Shown one piece after another: positions 56,097 to 64,000 of a stretch of 64,000 bases of DNA. The notes beneath the pieces were generated by a model. That model worked only from the letters and a program-made list of their open reading frames with translations, was not told the origin of the DNA and made no database searches. This DNA comes from Methylococcales symbiont of Hymedesmia sp. n. MRB-2018 (GTDB lineage: Bacteria; Pseudomonadota; Gammaproteobacteria; Methylococcales; Methylomonadaceae): the NCBI GenBank assembly GCA_003666385.1, contig QPIN01000062.1, positions 1 to 64,000 of the forward strand, read 5' to 3'. The stretch's first letter is position 1. The number at the start of each line of letters is the position of its first letter. The position numbers and the translations under genes are program-made.

Positions 56097-56577
56097 ATCT
56101 GAATATGGAAATAACAAGTTATCTGCAAGTGATATCTTAAAAACGCCAGTTTTATTTTTAGCCTTTGGATTTGGCTCTGGTTTGGCTAAATTAATGCCAG
56201 GAACCATGGGGACAGTAGTCGCTATTCCTGTTTATTTGCTTTTTATACAGGCTGATTTTTGGCTGTATAGTATTTTGACAGTTTTGGTGATGATATCAGG
56301 AGTATGGATTTGTGATTCAGCCACAAAACAATTAGGGGTTGATGATTTTGGAGGCATTGTCTGGGATGAAATTGCAGGCTTTTTGATTACTATGTGGCTA
56401 GTGCCATTCTCATGGTATGCCGTGTTCTTGGGGTTTGTTTTTTTTAGAGTCTTCGATATTCTAAAACCATGGCCTATTAAATGGATAGACCAGAAGGTGG
56501 AAGGTGGGCTGGGTATTATGCTCGATGATGTTTCCGCTGGTGTGTTTGCAGCAGTGGTTGTATTGCTTATTATTTAG
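56080..56577 (+). CDS. pgpA: Phosphatidylglycerophosphatase A
   Basis: PgpA makes phosphatidylglycerol from its phosphate in the inner membrane. The 165-residue protein has three or four hydrophobic helices and motifs AFGFGSGLAKLMPGTMGTVVAIP, DFGGIVWDEIAGFLI, and RVFDILKPWPIKWIDQKVEGGLGIMLDDVSAG. The chosen start is TTG 56080, within the thiL end. It closes the operon; the initiator tRNA follows 68 bases later. Confidence 0.93.
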   Translation: MSIFLRSEYGNNKLSASDILKTPVLFLAFGFGSGLAKLMPGTMGTVVAIPVYLLFIQADFWLYSILTVLVMISGVWICDSATKQLGVDDFGGIVWDEIAGFLITMWLVPFSWYAVFLGFVFFRVFDILKPWPIKWIDQKVEGGLGIMLDDVSAGVFAAVVVLLII

Positions 56578-56645
56578 AATTTATTTCAAATAGAATATAT
56601 TTTTCTTGCTAAATATTAAATAATCCTTATAATAAGAGAAATGAT

Positions 56646-56722
<77 letters not shown>

Positions 56723-56798
56723 TTACTATCTTATAGTGATTCATGGTTATTATCATTTGCTGGTAATAACTTATACCGATTGATTTCGCTACATTTTT

Positions 56799-57122
56799 TC
56801 ATATCTTTGTTCTCCGTTCCGTTGCCATATTAAGAATTCCTGCAAGATCACCATCTAAATCAATAGATAGTTCTTTCTCACCGTCTTTTGGTGTAATCAC
56901 AATTTTATCTACAAGTGCTGGTAAATGTCCTGACGCTTCATTTCTTGAATTTTCTGTATTAAGTCCATTGCGTAAGTCTTTAACGGCTTCATAAAAACAT
57001 GAAGCCATTGCCTGATGAAATAATGGTTTAATTTCTGGGCATTTATTTAAAGCGTGCTCAAGCTTTTCTTTACACGCAGTCACTTGTTCAAGATTATCTT
57101 TAACCAAGAGAAACCACGCCAT
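56799..57122 (-). pseudogene. Fragment resembling the C-terminus of a large serine recombinase
   Basis: A 107-codon frame ends GHLPALVDKIVITPKDGEKEL, then SIDLDGDLAGILNMAT. ALVDKIV.TP.....L.IDL.GDLAGIL is the common tail of DDE-free serine recombinases used by integrative elements. The N-terminal catalytic domain is absent; the first 50 residues are helical and Lys/Glu-rich. It starts 10 bases after the Fic stop codon. Confidence 0.6.
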
Positions 57123-57132
57123 CTTTTAACGC

Positions 57133-58667
57133 TTATTTTTGCTGCATTCCTGTACGTACAAGCATCGCTAGAAATTTGGCAAAAGGTTCTATATTTTTGT
57201 TTGTACTAGCTTTCTCCAGTGCAGCCATATAGGCGGTGCGTTGTTCCACTGGAACAATAATCCATGGATAACCGCCACTGGCTAGCATAACATTCATTAA
57301 AAAACGTCCCATACGACCGTTGCCGTCCATGTAAGGATGAATATAAACAAAAAAGTAATGCCCTAGAACCACCCTAACGGCTGATTCTTCTTCGTTTTGT
57401 AGTAGATCAAAGAAAGCAGGGATAAGCTCACGCACAGCTTCGTAATTGAGCGATAAATGCTTTGATCTTCGAATATAAACAGGATGATTTCGATACCCAG
57501 CTAAATCTGTTGCTTTAAGAATACCCCCTGTAACGCTTGGTGCAAATAATTCTCTGTACCATTTCTCATGGTCGCTTTCAGCGACAATGCCAGCTAAATT
57601 TGTATTAAGGACTTTTGTTAGACTTTCTTTCACGGAGAGAAAGGCTTGCCAGTATCCACGTGCAGCCAATGCATTTTTATGATTTTGGTCATTTTCATCG
57701 GAATCAGGGTTCCAATTACCACTGTGTACGCGTTCAATTAATTCATAGCTTACGCGATAACCTTCAATTGATAGAGAGTGATATGCATCGGTAATATAAA
57801 TATCATCTACTTGTTTGAGATATGTTGCTACATCAATTGATGTAATGGGAGCGAATGAAAAATGTTTTAGCACGGATTCTCGCATGGCTGCCCAGCTTAT
57901 GCGCAGACGGTTTACATAGGGCGACATTTCGCGTGCGGTAAAAATAATCGCTGATTTGTCTGCAAAGGAATCATTTTCATTGACCGCATATCCTGCTGAC
58001 TTCATTGTTGCAATGATATTATCGGCAATATTATCATTGCCAATATTACGAAAAGCTCCAGCCAAGCGACCAGCAACTTTACTATGACCACCACTTAGCA
58101 ACCGATATAGTATGTCAGACGCATTAGGTACCATGGCTAATGTAGCGCGCATTTCGATGGCGTGTGCAGAAAAATGTCTCGGCGAACAGCGTACAAGAGA
58201 GGCAGGCAGGCTCATGACTCGTATACCATCGATAGTTTTAAGGTCTTGTTTGTCAGGTAGCCCTAAACGAACATCAAAAATTGAGGTATCAAAGAGTAGA
58301 GGGGTTGGTTTATTTCCGCCTTTCGGTGTACGTACCAGCAATTGCTTTGGTACGTTCCAATTGCCACTATGTATACTGAGTGATTGTTCGGGGCTAAGGC
58401 ACCATTCATCTTTAAAACGGAAATTTAGATAGTCAGCACAAAAACCCCAGAATGAAGCATATCATACGGTACTTTCGCCCGTAGCTTCATCAGGTCGAGA
58501 AGGGATATATACCAACCTTTCATGACCTTTTTGATAAATCCATTTTGAAGTAAACGCTCACGATGAGTGCGCGTTATGCTTTTCGTTTGAATAGCAGAAC
58601 CCCCCTGCCCTTGAAGTGACTTCAAGATTTCTAAAGATTGAGCTAGTTTAGCTGATGGTGTTGCCAT
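57133..58667 (-). pseudogene. Fic-family AMPylase-like protein, disrupted
   Basis: The gene reads from ATG 58667 (MATPSAKLAQSLEILKSLQ, an AbiEi-like winged-helix start) to GWYI near 58510, where a one-base frameshift occurs; in the shifted frame PSRPDEATGESTV meets a TGA at 58462-58464 (Trp in relatives), then YASFWGFCADYLN continues open to 57133. The downstream 402 codons hold the Fic core with the intact HPYMDGNGRMGR motif. Fic enzymes transfer AMP to target hydroxyls, often as toxins. The long 3' part could still be translated from an internal start, but the full protein cannot be made. Confidence 0.8.
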
Positions 58668-58759
58668 GGTTCATCTGTTTCTAGGTTAACTGCTTGTCCT
58701 ATATCTAGGTTATTAAGTTTTTCATTATTTAGGTTATTATGTCAACCTATTTTTAGGTT

Positions 58760-58917
58760 GAGACCTCAGCATAACTCTGGACGGATAAAAAAAGTGATAG
58801 AATTTTTCAGGTTTTAGTCAAAATACAAGTGTAATAGTGAGCTATTGCACGTTATTTTGGGTGAAAGATGGAAAACTTCTAGTCTTTTTTATCCGTCCAG
58901 AGTTATGCTGAGTTCTC
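58760..58917 (-). mobile_element. Miniature inverted-repeat element, copy 4 (158 bp)
   Basis: It begins GAGACCTCAGCATAACTC and ends CAGAGTTATGCTGAGTTCTC. Compared with the 141-bp copies it carries about 17 additional bases (GAAAGATGGAAAACTTC region) near the right end. Its right end joins the type III restriction fragment in mid-codon. Confidence 0.88.
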
Positions 58918-59371
58918 TGAACATCTATCTTACGACCCATTAAATGAAGTTTATGGCACTGAAATATTTACAGCCGAAAAACCAAAAGAAGATTTTAGTA
59001 AAGCTATACCTGTAAATCAGCATATTTATGATTATGTATTCACAGGCTCAAAAATTGAAACACAGTTTGTGCAAAAACTAGATATAAGCGCTGAAGTGGT
59101 TGTTTATGCAAAACTACCAAGAGGTTTTTCAATACCAACGCCTGTTGGTAGCTACAACCCAGATTGGGCTATTTCTTTTAAAGAAAATTCTGTAAAGCAT
59201 GTGTATTTTATTGCTGAAACCAAGGGAACAATGAGTTCCTTGCAGCTTAAAGAAATTGAAAATGTAAAAATCAAATGCGCTAAGAAATTTTTCAAAAAGA
59301 TCACTTTGGAACCAGTGAAATACGATGTTGTAAATAGCTATGAAAAGCTTATGCAGATAGTGAAGGTATAA
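58916..59371 (+). pseudogene. C-terminal fragment of type III restriction enzyme Res subunit
   Basis: The frame is open from the repeat boundary: EHLSYDPLNEVYGTEIFTAE, then IPVNQHIYDYVFTGSKIETQ, and the nuclease end LPRGFSIPTPVGSYNPDWAI with IAETKGTMSSLQLKEIENVK. PDWAI...ETKG is the PD-(D/E)XK core of the Res endonuclease domain. The helicase motor and the Mod partner are absent; the 5' part ends at the miniature element. Nothing is recognised in 59372-59539. Confidence 0.85.
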
Positions 59372-59539
59372 AAGAGACTACCTATGGAACTACTAAACTC
59401 TAAAAAAGGCTCTGAATGGCGGCGTTGGCAAGTTAATTTATGTTGCTGGCAATTCGGGACTTACCTAGAGTACCCAGAAGTTTTGTGATTTCTTGTGATC
59501 TTTGTCAGCCGTTTCACCGTGAGTGCATTTTTTTGGCAT

Positions 59540-59695
59540 TTATGACATATCTTTTCTGAAGATTAGCCACCGGATATATGCCGCCAATAGGCGGTCAGCG
59601 GCAGCTTGTTCAAAAGGTTTACGTTCATCTTTAATAAGGCGAATTGAAAATGGGGCAGGATACTTTTTTCTTGAAGATTTATTGTCTTTATCCAT
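59540..59695 (-). pseudogene. MobC-like plasmid mobilisation protein, short remnant
   Basis: A 51-codon frame gives MDKDNKSSRKKYPAPFSIRL, then IKDERKPFEQAAADRLLAAYIR. The PAPFS.RL..DER...E.AA......AYIR pattern matches the N-terminus of relaxosome accessory (MobC-type) proteins. The rest of the gene is missing. It supports a conjugative or mobilisable origin for the island. Confidence 0.55.
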
Positions 59696-59857
59696 TTTTA
59701 CAGTCTACGGTTGTTAAAATGGCACTCTTGGTGTTATAATTTTTGGATTGACAAGTACGAGCTCCCTCTATTTTAGATAGTATCGCACTTGTACTGGCGG
59801 TTTAGATGTTATATCTAGGGCGTTGATCAACAAGTTAGACAGTGTTGGCAACCCCCT

Positions 59858-59869
59858 CCCCCGCTACCA
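59858..59869 (+). repeat. Right attachment repeat of the island
   Basis: CCCCCGCTACCA is identical to the 3' end of tRNA-fMet at 56711-56722, including the CCA. Bases on either side do not match the tRNA. Confidence 0.7.
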
Positions 59870-59878
59870 GATTTACAG

Positions 59879-59902
59879 AAAGCCCCTTTTGGGGTTTTTT
59901 TT
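59879..59902 (+). terminator. Rho-independent terminator, originally of tRNA-fMet
   Basis: AAAGCCCC-TTTT-GGGGTTTTTTTT, starting 9 bases after the right att repeat. Its position suggests it ended the tRNA transcript before the island was inserted. Confidence 0.8.
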
Positions 59903-59967
59903 GAGCATTGAAAATTAAACTGTTTTTAAGAGTTTGTTCAATATCTGGATATTAAGTGTTACTTATG

Positions 59968-59990
59968 GAAGAGCCTCTGGCTCTTTTTTT
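59968..59990 (+). terminator. Second intrinsic terminator or attenuator before rimP
   Basis: AAGAGCC-TCT-GGCTCTT followed by a T-run, ending 39 bases before the rimP start codon. Too little space remains for a full promoter downstream, so read-through control of rimP-nusA-infB is plausible. Confidence 0.7.
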
Positions 59991-60029
59991 ATGTGTGTCT
60001 TTTTTAATGCAATCGTAAAGTGAGGCAAT

Positions 60030-60515
60030 ATGAAGCAGGCTCCAGAACATTTGGTTAAATTGATTGAACCGACTGTGAAAGGTCTGGGTTATGAATGCGT
60101 CGGCATTGAATTTAATCCGCATCCACAGCATGGCCTGTTGAAAATATATATTGATACCGAAAATGGCATTGTTCTTGAAGACTGCACAAAAGTTAGTCAT
60201 CAATTAAGTGGTCTTTTAGATGTTGAAGATCCTATCTCGGGCAATTATCAATTAGAAGTGTCATCACCTGGTGCAGATAGGCCTTTTTTTAAAATGAGCC
60301 AGTTTGAGCAATTTATAGGCAGTGTTGTTACCGTAAACTTATTTAGACCTATTAATAAGCAAAGAAAAATTACGGGGTTAATTGATAGCGTTGAAGACAA
60401 TATTGTTTATCTTCAGCAAGCAAATCAATTGTCAGAAATCCCATTTCAGGCAATGAGTAAAGCACGACTCGTGCCTGAGTTCGATATTAAAAAAGGAAGG
60501 CAAAATGGAAAATAA
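60030..60515 (+). CDS. rimP: Ribosome maturation factor RimP
   Basis: RimP assists assembly of the 30S subunit. The 161-residue product has the N-terminal alpha/beta domain ([70 protein letters not shown]) and a C-terminal SH3-like barrel. GTGAGGCAAT precedes the ATG. It overlaps nusA by 11 bases. Confidence 0.96.
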   Translation: MKQAPEHLVKLIEPTVKGLGYECVGIEFNPHPQHGLLKIYIDTENGIVLEDCTKVSHQLSGLLDVEDPISGNYQLEVSSPGADRPFFKMSQFEQFIGSVVTVNLFRPINKQRKITGLIDSVEDNIVYLQQANQLSEIPFQAMSKARLVPEFDIKKGRQNGK

Positions 60516-62040
60516 AGAAATTTTATTGGTGGCAGATGTTTTTTCCAATGAAAAAGATATAGATAAAGCGATTGTTTTTGAGGCATTAGAATTAGCATTG
60601 GCCGCAGCTGCAGTAAAACGACATGCAATTCATATCGCCGCTCGGGTTGAAATTGATAGGGATACTGGAGAATATCAAACCTATCGTCGTTGGGAAGTCG
60701 TAGCAAGTAATGACGAGATTGATGGTGATGTTGAATTCCCTACTTCGCAGGTTTTGTTAGAAGTTGCGCAAATAGATGATCCTAATATTGAAATAGGGGA
60801 TTTTGTTGAAGATGAGATTGATTCCGTGGCTTTTTGTCGCATTGCGGCACAAACAGCAAAACAGGTTATTATCCAGAAAATTAGAGAAGCCGAACGTAAG
60901 AAGATAGTTGAAGCCTACGAAGATAGAGTCGGTGAATTAATTACCGGTGTGGTAAAACGTTTGGAAAAAGGCAGTGTATATCTTGATTTGGGTGGTCATG
61001 TAGAAGCTTATATTGCCAAAAAAGATATGATTCCCAGAGAGTCTATTCGAATTGGTGACCGAATTCGAGGCTATTTAAAAGAAGTACGTTCAGAAATAAG
61101 AGGGCCTCAATTATTTGTCAGTCGTTCTGCACCTGAATTATTGATTGCCTTATTCAGACTTGAGGTTCCTGAAGTTGGAGAAGGACTGATTGATGTGTTG
61201 GGTGCTGCTAGAGACCCAGGTTCAAGAGCCAAAATTGCAGTTAAAACAAATGATCCAAGACTTGACCCGGTCGGTGCTTGTGTCGGTATGCGAGGTTCAA
61301 GAGTTCAGTCAGTATCTAATGAGCTGGCAGGTGAAAGAGTTGATATTATTCTCTGGAATGATAATGATGCCCAGTTTGTTATTAATGCCATGTCTCCTGC
61401 AGAAATAGAAGCGATTGTTGTCGATGAAGATAAACACAGCATGGATGTTTCTGTAGCCAGCGATAATCTATCGCAAGCGATTGGACGAGGTGGACAAAAT
61501 GTACGATTAGCAACTGAATTGACGGGTTGGGAATTGAATGTTCGTGATGCTAGCGATGCCGATTCAGAAAATGAAGAAGAAATGCAGAAAATAAAACAAG
61601 CATTTATAGAACAACTGGACGTTGATGAAGAAATTGCAGAGGTTTTAGTAGGAGTTGGTTTAAGCAATGTGGAAGAAATTGCTTATGTACCCGTTGAAGA
61701 AATGCTAGAAATTGAAGGGTTCGATGAAGAACTGGTTGAGGCATTAAGAAGCCGTGCAAAAGATGCGGTATTGATTAATGCGATTGCATCAGAAGAAGCG
61801 GTAGAAACATCACACCCTGCTGATGATCTTTTGCAGATGGAGGGCATGACTGATGAGTTGGCACATGAAATGGCTGCAAAAGGTATTGTAACCATGGAAG
61901 ACTTAGCCGAACAAGCGATTGATGAACTGCTAGCCTTTACAGGCATGAATGAAGAGTGGGCAGGAAAATTAATTATGAAAGCACGTGAACCTTGGTTTAC
62001 AAACGAACAAAGTAAAGAAGGAACCGAGGAATCAAAATGA
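60505..62040 (+). CDS. nusA: Transcription termination/antitermination protein NusA
   Basis: NusA binds RNA polymerase and modulates pausing, termination and antitermination. The 511-residue product has the N-terminal polymerase-binding domain, S1 ([29 protein letters not shown]), two KH domains ([29 protein letters not shown] and [22 protein letters not shown]), and two acidic C-terminal AR repeats ([17 protein letters not shown] and [18 protein letters not shown]). Its stop overlaps the infB start (ATGA). Confidence 0.97.
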   Translation: MENKEILLVADVFSNEKDIDKAIVFEALELALAAAAVKRHAIHIAARVEIDRDTGEYQTYRRWEVVASNDEIDGDVEFPTSQVLLEVAQIDDPNIEIGDFVEDEIDSVAFCRIAAQTAKQVIIQKIREAERKKIVEAYEDRVGELITGVVKRLEKGSVYLDLGGHVEAYIAKKDMIPRESIRIGDRIRGYLKEVRSEIRGPQLFVSRSAPELLIALFRLEVPEVGEGLIDVLGAARDPGSRAKIAVKTNDPRLDPVGACVGMRGSRVQSVSNELAGERVDIILWNDNDAQFVINAMSPAEIEAIVVDEDKHSMDVSVASDNLSQAIGRGGQNVRLATELTGWELNVRDASDADSENEEEMQKIKQAFIEQLDVDEEIAEVLVGVGLSNVEEIAYVPVEEMLEIEGFDEELVEALRSRAKDAVLINAIASEEAVETSHPADDLLQMEGMTDELAHEMAAKGIVTMEDLAEQAIDELLAFTGMNEEWAGKLIMKAREPWFTNEQSKEGTEESK

Positions 62041-64000
62041 GTGATAAAACAGTTAAAGAATTAGCGGAAATGGTGAAAATTCCTTTGGATCGCTTTATAG
62101 AGCAACTAAAGGAAGCTGGTGTGAACGCTTTGGAACCTGACGATCTTATTGAAGATGATGAGAGAATTAAATTATTATCTCATTTGCGTAAAAGACATGG
62201 TAAAAGCGAAACGGAAGAACAAGAGGCACCTAAGAAAATAACGTTAAAGAGACGTAAAGTAACAGAGCTTAAGCAATCTACAGCACCCGGTGTAGCAACA
62301 AAAACAGTGAACATTGAGGTGCGTAAAAAGAAGACGTATATCAAACGTAGTGATACAGAAAAAAGCGAAGAGCAAAAAGAAATTGAACGTGCTAAAAAAG
62401 CCTTAGAAGAACAGAAGCAACAAATTGCCTCTGAGGAAGAAGATCGTAAAAAGCACGAGGAGAGTATCAGAGAAACGCAAGAAGAAATAAAACGTAAAGA
62501 CGCTGTAGAAATAGAAACAGCCGAAAAGGAAGCGATTAAAGTAAAACAGGATATTGCAACAGAACTAACAAAAGAAGTTGTAACAGATCCTAAGCAAAGT
62601 GATGGCAACAAAGAAAATATTTCAACGAATAAAAAAGATGACTCAGTAGAGCTAAAAGCGGTTGCTGATGAAGTGAATAATAAAGAAAAAGATATTGCAA
62701 CAGCAGAACCTCAGCTTTCAGAAAAAGAACAGAAAGCAAAAAAACTAGAAACAGAAAAGAAAGCACGGTTAGAAGTATCTATAGAAAGAAATGCAGCGAA
62801 AGTAAGAAAACAGGCGGAAGCTAAAAAACAGCAAACTTTGCACAAAAAAAAACAAGCAGCATCTGCTGTAGCCAATAGAAATAAAGGAACTGTTTCAGAT
62901 AAGCTCGCTACTCCTGCACAAAAAAGAGGACTTGCTCCAGGGAGAGGGCAAGCTATGCCAACAGGTGCAAACAGGAAAGCAAAAAGTAAAAAAGGGAAGC
63001 AAAAAAGAATTCAATTAGCCACTGAGGTGGACGCTAAACATCAGTTTGAAAAACCAGTAGAGGCAATTGTGCATGATGTGATTATTCCTGAAACAGTGGT
63101 CGTTGCGGAATTAGCACAAAAAATGAACATTAAAGCTGGTGAAGTGATCAAGGAATTAATGAAACTAGGCGTCATGGCAACCATTAACCAAATTATTGAT
63201 CAAGAAACAGCGGTTATTTTAGTTGAAGAAATGGGGCATAACCCTGTTCTACAAAGTGATGATAATCTTGAGCAAGAAATGTTGGCTGATATTGTTGATC
63301 TGAAAGAGGCTGATGGCCGTGAAACATCACCTAGAGCACCTATTGTTACTATTATGGGGCATGTCGATCATGGTAAAACATCATTACTGGATTACATCCG
63401 TAAGACTCGTGTAGCATCGGGTGAAGCTGGAGGTATTACCCAGCATATTGGTGCTTACCAAGTTAAAACTGATCATGGCAATGTAACTTTTCTTGATACG
63501 CCTGGACATGCTGCTTTTACAGCCATGCGTGCGCGAGGTGCAGAAGTTACCGATATTGTTATTGTTGTTGTCGCTGCTGATAATGGTGTGATGCCTCAAA
63601 CTAAAGAAGCTGTTGAGCATGCAAGGGCGGCAGGTGTGCCTTTAATTGTAGCTATCAATAAAATGGATAAGCCTGGAGCTGATCCAGATAAAGTGATGCA
63701 AGAAATGTCGGCTTTGGAAGTGGTTTCTGAAGAATGGGGTGGAGATACTCAATTTCTAAGAGTGTCTGCTAAATCAGGGGAAGGCATTGATAAATTAATT
63801 GAAGCATTGATTTTACAAACTGAAATTCTGGAATTACAAGCACCTGTAGAAGGTGCCGCTTCTGGTTTTGTCATAGAATCCAGATTAGATAGAGGACGCG
63901 GTGCTGTGGCCACTATTCTGGTGCAGAAAGGTACCTTGGAGAAAGGCCAAATTGTCTTATGCGGGCATGAGTATGGTCGAATCAGAGCCATGTTTGATGA
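62037..64000 (+). CDS. infB: Translation initiation factor IF-2 (3' end beyond window)
   Basis: IF-2 is the GTPase that places initiator tRNA on the 30S subunit. The visible 654 codons start [20 protein letters not shown] (IF2 N-terminal helical domain), continue through a long Lys/Glu-rich coiled linker (about residues 60-340), a second IF2_N domain ([30 protein letters not shown]), and the G domain with [29 protein letters not shown], and NKMDKPG. The window ends in domain II. It completes the rimP-nusA-infB operon order; the initiator tRNA whose product it binds heads the same locus. Confidence 0.97.
   Translation, partial: MSDKTVKELAEMVKIPLDRFIEQLKEAGVNALEPDDLIEDDERIKLLSHLRKRHGKSETEEQEAPKKITLKRRKVTELKQSTAPGVATKTVNIEVRKKKTYIKRSDTEKSEEQKEIERAKKALEEQKQQIASEEEDRKKHEESIRETQEEIKRKDAVEIETAEKEAIKVKQDIATELTKEVVTDPKQSDGNKENISTNKKDDSVELKAVADEVNNKEKDIATAEPQLSEKEQKAKKLETEKKARLEVSIERNAAKVRKQAEAKKQQTLHKKKQAASAVANRNKGTVSDKLATPAQKRGLAPGRGQAMPTGANRKAKSKKGKQKRIQLATEVDAKHQFEKPVEAIVHDVIIPETVVVAELAQKMNIKAGEVIKELMKLGVMATINQIIDQETAVILVEEMGHNPVLQSDDNLEQEMLADIVDLKEADGRETSPRAPIVTIMGHVDHGKTSLLDYIRKTRVASGEAGGITQHIGAYQVKTDHGNVTFLDTPGHAAFTAMRARGAEVTDIVIVVVAADNGVMPQTKEAVEHARAAGVPLIVAINKMDKPGADPDKVMQEMSALEVVSEEWGGDTQFLRVSAKSGEGIDKLIEALILQTEILELQAPVEGAASGFVIESRLDRGRGAVATILVQKGTLEKGQIVLCGHEYGRIRAMFD

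Noticed and set aside
57300..57360. Fic region as an active toxin-antitoxin pair with the following ORF
   Set aside because: The Fic gene is broken upstream and the next ORF looks like a recombinase tail rather than an antitoxin.

Overview
The window looks like a chromosomal segment of an AT-rich gammaproteobacterial methylotroph, most plausibly a methanotroph of the order Methylococcales. The evidence is a tetrahydromethanopterin (H4MPT) formaldehyde-oxidation cluster (mch, fae and three accessory genes) set among typical gammaproteobacterial housekeeping blocks (bioBFHCD, the aa3-type cox operon, ftsYEX-rpoH, nrdR-ribDE, ribH-nusB-thiL-pgpA, rimP-nusA-infB). No methane monooxygenase gene lies in the window, so the methanotroph assignment is inference. 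Layout: 0-6 kb holds murJ, rpsT, three cobalamin genes and tRNA-Arg. 6-9 kb is a TRAP dicarboxylate-type transporter. 9-11 kb holds an IS30 scrap, repeats and two lipoproteins. 11-18 kb is a two-component system with DoxX, porin and CbtA genes on one strand, divergent from a TonB-dependent receptor. 18-23 kb is the H4MPT/formaldehyde cluster. 23.6-30.6 kb holds EF-G, ribBA-ribE-ribD-nrdR and dnaQ. 30.6-34.2 kb is an accessory patch with a dead integron integrase, a decayed BspA-type cassette and a dctA-like symporter. 34.3-39.5 kb holds comF and the biotin operon. 39.7-50.6 kb holds cytochrome oxidase and its assembly genes, running straight into ftsY-ftsE-ftsX and rpoH. 50.6-54 kb is a repeat- and remnant-rich stretch with tRNA-Leu, HNH and IS5 fragments, argC and a dead oxidoreductase. 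54.2-56.7 kb holds ribH-nusB-thiL-pgpA and the initiator tRNA. 56.7-59.9 kb is a decayed island inserted in the 3' end of that tRNA, followed by rimP-nusA-infB. The most striking observations are as follows. (1) One uninterrupted reading frame joins a complete heme A synthase (CtaA) to a complete SRP receptor NG domain (FtsY), at the point where the cox and ftsYEX clusters meet. (2) A near-perfect CIRCE (HrcA) operator overlaps the -35 box of rpoH. (3) A 3.1-kb decayed island with 12-bp att repeats has split the classical metY-rimP-nusA-infB arrangement. (4) Two abundant miniature repeat families are present: a 157-bp imperfect palindrome and a 141-bp element with IS5-like ends. They touch genes closely: one end supplies the murJ stop codon, another a Shine-Dalgarno sequence in the cox operon, and a third fragment has become protein-coding. 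Many pseudogenes (integrase, Fic, type III restriction, IS30, IS5, quinone oxidoreductase) indicate a genome under heavy mobile-element pressure and decay.
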